A stretch of DNA of 64,000 nucleotides from Methylocystis sp. L43 (GTDB taxonomy: Bacteria > Pseudomonadota > Alphaproteobacteria > Rhizobiales > Beijerinckiaceae): positions 1 to 64,000 of the forward strand of contig NZ_JADNRA010000017.1 in assembly GCF_015709525.1 (NCBI RefSeq). Reading direction: 5' to 3'. The notes beneath the pieces are model-generated. The model did not search any database, was not told where the DNA came from, and saw only the letters and a program-made list of their open reading frames with translations. The translations under genes were made by a program, and so were the position numbers. Shown piece by piece: positions 45,194 through 53,993 of this stretch (position 1 is its first letter; each line of letters begins with the position of its first letter).

Positions 45194-45507
45194 TTGCCTC
45201 TCCCATTTTATGTTGTCCGGCTTTCGCCGGAAGGACAGGGACGGCGGCGGATGATGCAGCGATGAAAACCGCCGCCGTCCACCAGGACAGCTACAGGGGG
45301 ACTGCCATGGCTGGGGCGTAGTCTGCGGAAACGGTCCACGGAAACAAGGACCACAGACAGTATTTCCGTTGGTAAAATACTTGGTATCATGGAACTTATA
45401 CTTGCTGGACCTAGCGTCTCCCGATGGGCGGATGGCCTGCGGTTCGGTTTGCCTCCATGCTATCGAATTCTCCGACATCGCCATTCGTACAAGCCGAAGG
45501 GGCCGCC
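45194..45507. other. intergenic region between divergent genes, with inverted repeat
   Basis: Holds the promoters of the small membrane protein gene and the cupin gene. An 11-bp inverted repeat, gacggcggcgg/ccgccgccgtc, lies at 45240-45279 with an 18-base loop. No T-run follows, so it may be a leader structure of the minus-strand gene. Confidence 0.5.
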
Positions 45508-46053
45508 ATGTCCGAAGCTCTGAGCCATGAAGAGATTGTCGATCTGCTCGCGCTCGAGCCCAATGCGACGTGCGGCTTCGTCCGCATCACCTATACGAGC
45601 AAGCTGTCCTTCGGCGCGGACGCCTTGCCGCCGCCCTTCGCGCGCAGCGGGCCGGTGGGTTCAGCGCTCTACTTTTTGGTGACGCCGCACGCGCCGGTTC
45701 GGCTGCACCGGATTCGCAACGATCAGCTCTATCATTATTACCTCGGCGATCCGCTGGAGCTGTTCATGCTGCATGGCGACGGTTCAACCGAGCGCGTGGT
45801 GGTCGGACCGGATCTGCGCGCCGGCCAAAGGGTTCAGCTGCTTATTCCCGGCGACACTTTTCACACCGCGCGGCTTCTGGGCGGCGGACGCTGGTTTTTT
45901 GGCGCCAGCACCGAATGGCCGGGCGTCACGCCGCAGGACGTCGAAATCGGCGATCTCGATCAACTGGCGTCGAAATATCCTGGCGTGGCGTCCGAAATCC
46001 GCTCAATCGCGGCGTCGGTCAACAACGTTTCGATACCGACGGGCCGGCGGTAG
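45508..46053 (+). CDS. cupin protein of the DUF985 family
   Basis: About 181 residues, a single cupin domain: ALYFLVTPHAPVRLHRIRND, then QLYHYYLGDPLELFML, VQLLIPGDTFHTARLLGG and WFFGASTEWPGVTPQDVEIG. Histidines at HRI, YHYY and FHTA could bind a metal. DUF985 proteins have no assigned reaction. The start at 45508 gives a typical N-terminus (MSEALSHEEIVDLLAL); the earlier start at 45424 adds unrelated residues. Confidence 0.88.
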   Translation: MSEALSHEEIVDLLALEPNATCGFVRITYTSKLSFGADALPPPFARSGPVGSALYFLVTPHAPVRLHRIRNDQLYHYYLGDPLELFMLHGDGSTERVVVGPDLRAGQRVQLLIPGDTFHTARLLGGGRWFFGASTEWPGVTPQDVEIGDLDQLASKYPGVASEIRSIAASVNNVSIPTGRR

Positions 46054-46056
46054 GAT

Positions 46057-46698
46057 CTACTTGCACTCCTGCACGGCGCGGGCGAGCGCGTCCGACAATC
46101 CCTTGAGCGAATAGCTGTCGGTGGTGCTTGTCCCTTTCGACGAAGCGGCCTTCACGATGAGCTTGGCGCCGCCGCGCATGGCGCCGACGAATTCTTTCTC
46201 CCGCGACTGATCCTTCACCCAGGCGTTCGTTCCCTTGGTGATCAGTTCGTAGCTGTCGCCGTCGATATCGGCGACAGCGGCGGAGCCGTCCTTCGTCGCA
46301 TAGCCCAGATTGATCGCGACCTCATTGTGGATATTTTCCGCCGGTCGCGTCGAGATAAAGATGTAGGCGGAGGCGTCTTTGAGCTTCGCTTTGGGCGTCC
46401 GTTCCTTGGGCTGTCCGAGCGCATAGCAGGTCCTGTTGCGGCCGCTCTGAGCGGCGTAGGCGCCCCATTCCCCATAGTTGCCGAGTTGCTCAGGCTTGTC
46501 GGAGCCTTTGTCCGCCGGTTTCTCGGCTTTCTCGTTTTTCGCCGGCTTTTTCTTTTTGGCGTTTGCATCCTCGGCTGGGGCGTCTTCAGCGCCCGGCTTG
46601 GGCTTCGCTTCGGCAGCATTAAAAGCGAAGGCGATCGCCAGTCCGATGGCGGCGACAGCGACGAGAAGACGGGAGCGCGTGCGAGAATCTCTAAGCAT
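46057..46698 (-). CDS. IalB-like (invasion-associated locus B) periplasmic protein
   Basis: 213 residues from the ATG at 46698: signal peptide ending near NAAEA, a Lys/Pro/Ala/Glu-rich linker (about 35-70), then an IalB-like beta domain with GEWGAYAAQSGRNRTCYALG, YIFISTRPAENIHNEVAIN and a last cysteine in VQECK. IalB proteins are abundant in alphaproteobacteria; in Bartonella one is linked to red-cell invasion, elsewhere the role is unknown. It overlaps no neighbour; ubiG lies upstream on the same strand. Confidence 0.82.
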   Translation of the reverse strand: MLRDSRTRSRLLVAVAAIGLAIAFAFNAAEAKPKPGAEDAPAEDANAKKKKPAKNEKAEKPADKGSDKPEQLGNYGEWGAYAAQSGRNRTCYALGQPKERTPKAKLKDASAYIFISTRPAENIHNEVAINLGYATKDGSAAVADIDGDSYELITKGTNAWVKDQSREKEFVGAMRGGAKLIVKAASSKGTSTTDSYSLKGLSDALARAVQECK

Positions 46699-46772
46699 AG
46701 GCTCAGATTTTACCGGCGAGAGTGGGCGCAAACAAGAGCCGCAGCTTTCTCGCTCCCCCTGCTGGCGCGAGT

Positions 46773-47543
46773 CTAGCCTTCTTTTCGAGCCGCCATCAGG
46801 TAATTGACGTCCGTATCGTGGCTTTTTCGCCAGCTTCTCGTCAGCGGCTGGAAAGTCATCCCCACGCGATCGATCTCCCGCATGCCGCCCTGGCGCACCC
46901 ATGATGAGAGTTCGTCCGGGCGGATGAATTTGTCATGGTTATGGGTGCCTTTCGGCACCCAGCCGAGCACATATTCGGCGGCGACGATGGCCAGCAGATA
47001 GCTTTTCGTCGTCCGGTCGATCGTCGCCAGAAAGAGGAGCCCGCCGGGCTTCAGCAGCCGCCCCAGCATGGCGACGAATTCCCGCGGCCCTTCCACATGC
47101 TCGATGACTTCGAGCGCCGCCACTGCGTCGAACTGTTCGCCGGCCGCGGCGAGGTCTTCGGCGGTGATATTGCGATAATCGATGTCCAGCCCGGACGTTT
47201 CGGCGTGCCGTTTCGCGATGGCGATGTTGTTGGTCGCGGGGTCGACCCCGGTCACATGAGCGCCGAGCTGCGCCAACGACTCGCTCAATATGCCGCCGCC
47301 GCAGCCGATATCCGCGATGCGCACGCCCTCCAGCGGTCGGTCGCCGGGCGCGTTCAATGCGCTGGCGTCATGTCGGATGAGCCGGCGCACGTGATCGCGG
47401 ATATAGGCGACTCGAATGGGATTGATCTCGTGGAGAATCCCCATCTTGCCATTCTTGTCCCACCAGAGCTCGGCCAGGCGGTTGAAACGCGCGACGTCTT
47501 CGGGATCGACGCTGGCGGAGTGGGGAGCGGACTGTTGGGGCAA
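46773..47543 (-). CDS. ubiG: ubiquinone biosynthesis O-methyltransferase UbiG
   Basis: Performs both O-methylations of ubiquinone synthesis with SAM. Class I methyltransferase: motif I IADIGCGGGILSESLAQLG, acidic residue in VTGVDPAT, post-I FDAVAALEVIEHVEGP, and the UbiG-specific start DPEDVARFNRLAELWWDKNG and middle KGTHNHDKFIRPDEL. There is no ATG near the front; a TTG at 47543 with GAGG 6 bases upstream seems best, with a further TTG at 47579. Divergent from lysC. Confidence 0.93.
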   Translation of the reverse strand: MPQQSAPHSASVDPEDVARFNRLAELWWDKNGKMGILHEINPIRVAYIRDHVRRLIRHDASALNAPGDRPLEGVRIADIGCGGGILSESLAQLGAHVTGVDPATNNIAIAKRHAETSGLDIDYRNITAEDLAAAGEQFDAVAALEVIEHVEGPREFVAMLGRLLKPGGLLFLATIDRTTKSYLLAIVAAEYVLGWVPKGTHNHDKFIRPDELSSWVRQGGMREIDRVGMTFQPLTRSWRKSHDTDVNYLMAARKEG

Positions 47544-47738
47544 GAGAAACCTCGCGAAGATGCGGAGAAATATGTGCAAGCTCCTCAGCCTGAGGAGCGC
47601 GCGAAGCCCGCGCCTCGAAGGACGAAAGCTTGCGCATGATTCCCTTGGCGGAGCGCTGCCGTTGACAGGTCCGCCGACGCGGACACATATAGCGCCGCTT
47701 CCCGCAAGACGCGAGCGTCTCGCCCATTTTCGGTCTCC

Positions 47739-48971
47739 ATGTCACGCCTGGTTATGAAATTCGGCGGCACCTCGGTCGCCACTGTCGAACGCATCCACAA
47801 TGTCGCGCGCCATGTGAAGCGCGAGGTGGATGCTGGGCGTGAGGTCGCTGTGGTGGTCTCGGCGATGGCCGGCAAGACCAATGAGCTTGTCGCCTGGTGC
47901 AGGGAGGCGGCGCCGCTTTGTGACCAGCGAGAATATGACGCCGTCGTCGCTTCGGGAGAACAGGTGACGGCCGGGCTTCTCGCGATGGCGTTGCAGAAGT
48001 CGGGGGTGCCCGCGCGCTCCTGGCTCGGCTGGCAGGCGCCGATCTACACCAACTCCACGCATGGCGCGGCGCGGATCGAATCGATCGACGGCTCGGGCAT
48101 CATCGAAGGCCTCAACCGCGGTGAAGTCGCCGTCATCGCCGGCTTTCAGGGCGTGCACCGTGAAACCGGGCGGATCACGACCCTCGGACGTGGCGGCTCG
48201 GACACAAGCGCCGTCGCCATCGCGGCGGCGATCAAGGCCAACCGCTGCGACATCTATACGGACGTCGACGGCGTTTACACCACCGATCCGCGCGTCGTGC
48301 CGAAGGCGCGGCGCATGGACAAGATCGCCTTCGAAGAGATGCTGGAAATGGCGTCGCTCGGCGCGAAGGTCCTGCAGGTGCGCTCGGTCGAGGTCGCGAT
48401 GGTGCATGGCGTGCAGACCTATGTGCGCTCGTCTTTTGATGATCCCGAAAATCCGGGGCAGGGGACGCTGATCTGCAACGAGGAGGACATTGTGGAAGCC
48501 CAGGTCGTCACAGGCATCGCCTTCTCGCGCGACGAAGCGCAGATCACGCTTCGCGGCGTCGCCGATAAGCCGGGCGTCGCGGCTGCGGTGTTCATGCCCT
48601 TGGCCGAGGCCGGAATCAACGTCGACATGATTGTGCAGGTCGTCTCCGAGGAGGGCATGACCGACATGACCTTCACCGTAGGAACCGCTGATTACGAGCG
48701 CGCCTTCGCAATTATCGAAAAGGTCAAGGACGCCATCGGATTTGCGAGCATTACGGGTGAGAAGGATGTCGCCAAGATTTCCGCAATCGGGATTGGCATG
48801 CGCAGCCACGCCGGCGTCGCTGCGGAGGCGTTTCGCGCCCTGTCACAGAAGGGCGTCAATATTCGCGCCATCACCACGTCGGAAATCAAGTTTTCGGTGT
48901 TGATCGACGAGGCCTATACGGAACTCGCCGTTCGCACGTTGCACTCGCTCTACGGCCTCGACGCCGCTTAG
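47739..48971 (+). CDS. lysC: aspartate kinase LysC
   Basis: 410-residue aspartokinase, the first step of the aspartate pathway to lysine, threonine and methionine. Starts SRLVMKFGGTSVATVERI, carries GRGGSDTSAVAIAAA and CDIYTDVDGVYTTDPR, and has two C-terminal ACT domains (ITLRGVADKPGVAAAVFMPL, and AKISAIGIGMRSHAGVAAEA) that normally give feedback control. No internal start for a separate beta subunit is obvious. Confidence 0.97.
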   Translation: MSRLVMKFGGTSVATVERIHNVARHVKREVDAGREVAVVVSAMAGKTNELVAWCREAAPLCDQREYDAVVASGEQVTAGLLAMALQKSGVPARSWLGWQAPIYTNSTHGAARIESIDGSGIIEGLNRGEVAVIAGFQGVHRETGRITTLGRGGSDTSAVAIAAAIKANRCDIYTDVDGVYTTDPRVVPKARRMDKIAFEEMLEMASLGAKVLQVRSVEVAMVHGVQTYVRSSFDDPENPGQGTLICNEEDIVEAQVVTGIAFSRDEAQITLRGVADKPGVAAAVFMPLAEAGINVDMIVQVVSEEGMTDMTFTVGTADYERAFAIIEKVKDAIGFASITGEKDVAKISAIGIGMRSHAGVAAEAFRALSQKGVNIRAITTSEIKFSVLIDEAYTELAVRTLHSLYGLDAA

Positions 48972-49048
48972 TGGGCGGTATGGCTACGCTTGAAGGACAG
49001 CGTTGCCGCGACATCTACCGCAACCAAATGGTTCGTGGAGGATGTCCC

Positions 49049-49480
49049 ATGGAAAAGCTTACCAGTAACGTCGTCTCCGAGACGAAGCTTGATCCGACCG
49101 TCGCTAAAGCGGCGATCGGCCTCGTCCTCAGTTTTCTTCGCGACAAGGACACGACCGGCAATATGCAGGTAATGATCGCCAAGATGCCACGCGCGCAGCA
49201 AGACATCGAGGCGGCGCAGTCGGTCGGCGACGGCGGCGTCACTCAAGTCATCGAAGGCATGACGAGCTTTATCGGACACGGCCGCGCCGATCTGAACATT
49301 CTTGCCGGACAGCTCGAAAAGCTCGGAATCAGTGAAGCGCAAACCGACGCGTTGGTTCGCCAAGTGATCAATCGCGCAGAAGACATTCTTGGTCCCGAGG
49401 GCGCCGAGAAGATCAGGAACATTCTGCCGGCGCTGCGTGAGCGTACCGACTCGCCGACGGATCTGCGCCAACGGGCGTAA
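49049..49480 (+). CDS. DUF2267-family protein (copy A)
   Basis: 143 residues from the ATG at 49049 with GGAGGATG upstream; the frame opens earlier at 48971. Helical: DPTVAKAAIGLVLSFLRDKD, then VIEGMTSFIGHGRAD. It is a distant tandem paralogue of the next gene (both start with a segment that reads A-x-GLVL-x-FL). DUF2267 has no known function. It follows lysC by 77 bp. Confidence 0.7.
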   Translation: MEKLTSNVVSETKLDPTVAKAAIGLVLSFLRDKDTTGNMQVMIAKMPRAQQDIEAAQSVGDGGVTQVIEGMTSFIGHGRADLNILAGQLEKLGISEAQTDALVRQVINRAEDILGPEGAEKIRNILPALRERTDSPTDLRQRA

Positions 49481-49608
49481 CTGTCGGGCTGACGCGCGCT
49501 CGCGCGTCAGCCATCCGTCGCGTGTATAAACGCAATCGGAACGCTTGATTTTCCTTCCTGTCGCGGCGACAGTCCGGCGTCTTTCGGTTTGCGAAGCGGA
49601 GGCCTGCA

Positions 49609-49989
49609 ATGGATGAACTGGTGGCGCGCGTCTCGGCGGCCCTTGGCGTTGACGCAGAGGTCGCCAGGACGGCGGTGGGTCTTGTTCTGGGCTTCCTTCA
49701 AAAGGAGTCGCGCGACGGCGCCGTATCGGAGTTACTCGAAAAGCTTCCCGGCGCCCCTGAGGCGATCCAGTCCGCTGAATCCGTAGGCGGCGGGGGCGGG
49801 CTTGGAGGTTTGATGGGGGGCATGGGCGGGCTGATGGGCCTTGCCGCCAAGCTGAATGGCGCCGGCGTCGATATGAGCCAGATTCCAAAACTGGGCCATG
49901 AGATTTTCGGCTACGCCGAAGAGCAAGTCGGGCCGGAAAAGCTGCGGGAGATCGTCGATTCGATCCCAGGCATCGCGCAGTTCGTTTGA
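49609..49989 (+). CDS. DUF2267-like protein (copy B), Gly-rich
   Basis: 126 residues with GGAGG upstream. DAEVARTAVGLVLGFLQKES matches the first helix pair of copy A, and ELLEKLPGAPEAIQSAES parallels its middle. A Gly/Met-rich loop (GGGGGLGGLMGGMGG, about residues 61-77) is inserted, like the flexible loops in VDAC- or DUF937-like proteins. Ends GPEKLREIVDSIPGIAQF. Confidence 0.7.
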   Translation: MDELVARVSAALGVDAEVARTAVGLVLGFLQKESRDGAVSELLEKLPGAPEAIQSAESVGGGGGLGGLMGGMGGLMGLAAKLNGAGVDMSQIPKLGHEIFGYAEEQVGPEKLREIVDSIPGIAQFV

Positions 49990-49992
49990 TCC

Positions 49993-51522
49993 CTATCGTC
50001 TAAGGCTTGCGATCGTCACGCCGCTCGCGCGCAGCGCCCCGAGAAGGACGCCGGCGTAGACGAGCGCGCCGACGAGCGCGAGCGCGGTGAGCGCGACGAG
50101 ATTGGCGAGAGCGCCGAAATGCGCGCCAAGCGCCAAGGCGGATGAACGGCCGAAAATGGCGACCGCGGCGAGACAGGCGCAGGCCACAAATGTCGCGCCG
50201 AGCGTCTTCACGAAAATGGCGTCGAATCGCATTCCTTCCTGGGCGAGCGCGAGTCCGACGAGCGCGGCGAGGTTGATCCACAATCCGACCGACGTCGCCG
50301 TCGCGAGCCCGACCGCGCCAAGCGGTCGAAACAGCACGATCTTCAACGCGACATTCGCGGCGAGCGCCGCCAGCGCGATGAGCATCGGCGTTCTTGTGTC
50401 GCCGCGCGCCTGGAAACTCGCGCGCGCCGAGGCGATCAGCACAAGCGCCATGAGACCGGCGCCATAGGCGGCGAGCACGTCCCCGGCGGCGTAGGCGTCG
50501 GCCGCCGAGAATTTGCCGCGCTGGAAGAGCCCCGCGACGATCAACTCGGGGATCGTGTCGAAGGCGATGAAGAACGGCGCCGCCAGCGCGACGGTAAGCG
50601 CCATGGTTCGGCTCTGCGCGTGAAGCGCGCCCGCCTCATCGCCCGCCGCGAGCCGGCGGCTCATCTCCGGCAGCAGCACCGTGCCGGCGGCGATGCCGAT
50701 GACGCCGACCGGAAGCTGGTACAGCCGCTCCGCGTAAGAAATCGACGACACGCCGCCGTCGGGAAGCATCGACGAGAGAATTGTGTCGGCGAGCACGGCG
50801 ATCTGCGGACTTGCCGAGCCGATAATCGCAGGCCCCAGGCGAATGAAGAAATCGCGCACGCGCGCCCAATGCGGCTTGCGCAAGCGTTGCAGAACGCCAA
50901 TGCGCCGCGCTTGCCACATCAACAGTCCGAGCTCCAGAACGCCGGAGATGGTGATGCCCCAGCTCGCCGCATAGCCGGCGTTTGGGAATAGAAAGGCGAC
51001 GGCGAGCGCCGCCATCACAGAAAAATTCATCAGATTGGGCGCGAAGGCAGGAAGCGCGAAGCGGCCGCGCGCGTTCAAGGCGCCCATGTGCAAGACGAAG
51101 AGCGTGATGAAGAGCAGATAGGGAAAGGTGATGCGCGTCAGATTGACGGCGAGCGCGAATTTTTCCGGCCGGTCGTCGAGTCCCGGCGCGAGCAGCGAGA
51201 CGAATTGGGGCGTCAGCGTCCAGACGACGGCGAGCAATATGATCTGCGAGGCGAGGAGCAGCGTGTAGACTTCGCCGGCGAATTCCTCGGCCGCCGCGTC
51301 GCCCTTCTGCTCGATCGCCATCGAATAAGATGGAACGAAAGCCGCATTGAACGCGCCTTCGCCGAAGATCGCGCGAAAACTGTTGGGCAGGCGTTGCGCG
51401 ATGAAGAAGGCGTCCGAAACGGCGCCCGCGCCCATGATCGCCGACTGCATGGCGAGCGACAGAAAGCCCGTCACCCGCGAGAGCAGGGTGAAGCCGCCGA
51501 CCGAGAGCAGATTGCGAATCAT
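49993..51522 (-). CDS. murJ: lipid II flippase MurJ
   Basis: 509 residues, about 14 membrane helices, MOP superfamily. Flips the peptidoglycan precursor lipid II across the inner membrane. Typical motifs: MIRNLLSVGGFTLLSRVTGF at the start, FIAQRLPNSFRAIFGEGAFN and AGTVLLPEMSRRLAAGDEAG. Ends 3 bases from the DUF2267 copy B stop (convergent). Confidence 0.95.
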   Translation of the reverse strand: MIRNLLSVGGFTLLSRVTGFLSLAMQSAIMGAGAVSDAFFIAQRLPNSFRAIFGEGAFNAAFVPSYSMAIEQKGDAAAEEFAGEVYTLLLASQIILLAVVWTLTPQFVSLLAPGLDDRPEKFALAVNLTRITFPYLLFITLFVLHMGALNARGRFALPAFAPNLMNFSVMAALAVAFLFPNAGYAASWGITISGVLELGLLMWQARRIGVLQRLRKPHWARVRDFFIRLGPAIIGSASPQIAVLADTILSSMLPDGGVSSISYAERLYQLPVGVIGIAAGTVLLPEMSRRLAAGDEAGALHAQSRTMALTVALAAPFFIAFDTIPELIVAGLFQRGKFSAADAYAAGDVLAAYGAGLMALVLIASARASFQARGDTRTPMLIALAALAANVALKIVLFRPLGAVGLATATSVGLWINLAALVGLALAQEGMRFDAIFVKTLGATFVACACLAAVAIFGRSSALALGAHFGALANLVALTALALVGALVYAGVLLGALRASGVTIASLRR

Positions 51523-51563
51523 CGCAATCGTCCTAGCAGGATTCGGTTAAGCCTGCGCTCCCG

Positions 51564-51974
51564 TCAGTGCGGACAGTGCAGGGAGTATCCGCCAGTGATC
51601 GTGGCGAGCTCGTCGCCTTCGCCCCGAGACCAGCGAATGTTGGCGCTGCGTCGGCATTTGTCGGAAATATCGGCTCGGCGTTCGTATGTGGCGACATCCT
51701 GATCCGCATCCACCGTGAATCCTTCGTCGCGCAGCTCATCAATGAGATCGTCGACTTCCGTCGAACCCACGTGAAAGCGTTTGGCGAGCCGCGCCTGGAA
51801 GAGCCGCTGATCGGCCTCGGTCTTCGATTCGGGGAGGCCGTCGAGCAGGGTCGGCACGGCGGGGGCCGCCACGAAGCGCCACATGCGGACGCCGAAGGCG
51901 GCGAATAGCGCAATCAAGGCCGCGGCGATCAAGAGGTTTCTGCCGCGCAATGGCGAACGGCGCTCGGTGTTCAT
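51564..51974 (-). CDS. hypothetical membrane-anchored protein
   Basis: 136 residues: basic N-terminus, one membrane helix (LLIAAALIALFAAFGVRMW, about 14-32), then a soluble domain with a helix pair (KTEADQRLFQARLAKRFHVG, VDDLIDELRDEGFTVD) and two cysteines at the end. Not recognised. Located 41 bp upstream of murJ on the same strand. Confidence 0.65.
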   Translation of the reverse strand: MNTERRSPLRGRNLLIAAALIALFAAFGVRMWRFVAAPAVPTLLDGLPESKTEADQRLFQARLAKRFHVGSTEVDDLIDELRDEGFTVDADQDVATYERRADISDKCRRSANIRWSRGEGDELATITGGYSLHCPH

Positions 51975-52054
51975 AGATGCACGCCTCGTCCCCTTTGTGC
52001 AGTTGCAGCGCGAGGCATCTGCGAAAGCCCGCGCGCTTTCAGTTTGTCGACGCC

Positions 52055-53017
52055 CTAGTCGCCCGCTTTGGCGTTGGTTACGTCGTTCTCGCCCAGCCTC
52101 TCGGCGACGAGATAGAGCGGCCTTCCCTTTACCTCATTGAAGATGCGGGCGACATACTCGCCGAGCACGCCAAGCGAAATCAGCTGAACGCCGGAGAAGA
52201 AGGCGATTGAGACCACCAGAGTGGGAAAGCCCGGCGTATCCACGCCCAAAACCATGGTGCGGGCCCAATAATAGCCGGCCATCGCGATCGCGAAGGCGGA
52301 AATCGCCAAGCCTACATAGGTCCACACCTTGAGCGGAATCGACGAAAAGGACATCAGCCCGTCGAGCGCAAATCGCGCAAGCCGAAGGAAATTAAATTTT
52401 GACGTTCCGCCGGCGCGGCCTTCGACGTCGAAAGGCACGCCGATCGATCTGAAGCCGATCCAGGCGAAGAGGCCCTTATTAAAGCGCGCGCGCTCGCGCA
52501 TCGTCAGCAGCGCGTCGACCGCCTGCCGGTCGAGCAGGCGGAAGTCGCCGGCGCCCGGCGGCAGGCGCACGTCGCCAAAATTCTCCAGCAAACGGTAAAA
52601 AACATGCGTCAACGCCGCGCGCAGCTTGGGATCGGTCGCTCGGTCGATGCGCTCGCCGTAGACGTTCTTATAGCCTTCCCGCCACTTCTCGATGAATTGC
52701 GGGATGACTTCCGGCGGGTGCTGCAGGTCGGCGTCCATGATGACGACCGCGCGTCCGAGCGTGGCGTCGAGCCCCGCGACGATCGCCACCTCCTTGCCGA
52801 AGTTGCGCGAAAGCGACAGAGCGCGAAAGCGCGGCTCCTCGGCGCAGAGCTCGCGTAATATCTCCAGACTCTCGTCGCTGGAGCCGTCGTCGACGAAGAT
52901 CGCTTCATAGGAGGCGTCGCATGCGTCAACGGCCAGGGCGAGTCTGGCCGCGAGAGCGCGAAGATTTTGGGCTTCGTTGAAGACGGGAATCACGAACGAT
53001 AGATCGGGCCTGTTCAT
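52055..53017 (-). CDS. family 2 glycosyltransferase, DPM1/GtrB type
   Basis: 320 residues. GT-A domain with FVIPVFNEAQNLRALAARL, VDDGSSDESLEIL, DADLQHPPEV (catalytic DxD) and GDFRLLDRQAV, followed by two C-terminal membrane helices (VWTYVGLAISAFAIAMAGYY and a second one). Such enzymes load a sugar on undecaprenyl or polyprenyl phosphate (ArnC/GtrB/DPMS). The substrate is unknown. Divergent from the ChbG-like gene, with which it may share an envelope-glycan pathway. Confidence 0.9.
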   Translation of the reverse strand: MNRPDLSFVIPVFNEAQNLRALAARLALAVDACDASYEAIFVDDGSSDESLEILRELCAEEPRFRALSLSRNFGKEVAIVAGLDATLGRAVVIMDADLQHPPEVIPQFIEKWREGYKNVYGERIDRATDPKLRAALTHVFYRLLENFGDVRLPPGAGDFRLLDRQAVDALLTMRERARFNKGLFAWIGFRSIGVPFDVEGRAGGTSKFNFLRLARFALDGLMSFSSIPLKVWTYVGLAISAFAIAMAGYYWARTMVLGVDTPGFPTLVVSIAFFSGVQLISLGVLGEYVARIFNEVKGRPLYLVAERLGENDVTNAKAGD

Positions 53018-53108
53018 GGCGGCGTTTAAACCAATATTTATAGGCGGAGCATAGGATTAACGGGCGCAGCAAAGGCGAAGCCGCTTGGGCGGCGCAGAGG
53101 AGCGGGCG

Positions 53109-53993
53109 ATGGTTGATAACCAGATTGTTGCGGTTTGCGCGGACGATTACAGCCTGTCTTATGGGGTCAGCGCCGGCATTTTGGAAGCGCTCGACGCGGG
53201 GAGGCTCACTGCGGTTTCGGCTTTGGTGAATGGTCCGCGCTGGCCGGCGATGGGCTTGGAGCTGTCTCGCCGCGGCGGAAACGCGGACGTCGGCCTGCAT
53301 TTCAATCTCACCCTCGGGCGGCCTCTCTCGTCGATGCCGAAGTTCGCGCCCAATGGAGAGTTTCCGCCGCTCTCCAAAGTTGTCCAGATGGCTTTCGGCC
53401 GGCGTTTGCCAATGGACGAGATCCGCACCGAGATCAATCGGCAGTTCGACCGGTTCGAAGCGGTGATGGACCGCCCCCCGGATCATGTCGACGGGCACCA
53501 GCACATTCACGTCCTTCCCGGCATCAGGACGGCGCTGCTCGATGCGATGGAGGCGAGAAAGCTGGGCGGCCGGGCCTGGGTTCGCGACGCCGGGGATGGC
53601 TTACATCGCATTCTCTTGCGCGGCATCAACGCCCGCAAGGCGCTCTCCACGCTCTCGCTGGCCAGCGGCTTTCGCCGGGAGGTGCGCCAGCGCGGCTTCG
53701 GCGTCAACGACGGCTTCGCCGGATTCTCGAATTTCCACCCAAGCTTCGATTACGCCAAGATTTTTCAGAGCTATCTTCGAGCGCCCGGCAGCAGACATCT
53801 CATCATGTGCCATCCTGGCCATGTCGACGAAGAGCTGCGAAGGCTCGATCCGGTGACGATCACCCGCGAGCAGGAGCTTGCTTTCCTGCTGTCGACTCGA
53901 CTGCCGGAGATGCTGGAGAAGCGCGGTCTGCGTTTGGGTCGTCTGTCGCAGGCGAGCCGGAACCTAAGCGCCCAGCATGCGGCGGCTCAGTAG
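53109..53993 (+). CDS. ChbG/YdjC-family carbohydrate deacetylase (HpnK-like)
   Basis: 294 residues from the ATG at 53109 (GAGGAGCG upstream). Metal-binding motifs: CADDYSLSYGVSAGIL with the DD, HFNLTLG, VDGHQHIHVLPG and LIMCHPGHVDE. The family removes N-acetyl groups from small sugars (ChbG) or acts in hopanoid synthesis (HpnK). Beside a polyprenyl glycosyltransferase, deacetylation of a lipid-linked sugar is plausible. Its end overlaps the convergent methyltransferase gene by 7 bases. Confidence 0.88.
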   Translation: MVDNQIVAVCADDYSLSYGVSAGILEALDAGRLTAVSALVNGPRWPAMGLELSRRGGNADVGLHFNLTLGRPLSSMPKFAPNGEFPPLSKVVQMAFGRRLPMDEIRTEINRQFDRFEAVMDRPPDHVDGHQHIHVLPGIRTALLDAMEARKLGGRAWVRDAGDGLHRILLRGINARKALSTLSLASGFRREVRQRGFGVNDGFAGFSNFHPSFDYAKIFQSYLRAPGSRHLIMCHPGHVDEELRRLDPVTITREQELAFLLSTRLPEMLEKRGLRLGRLSQASRNLSAQHAAAQ

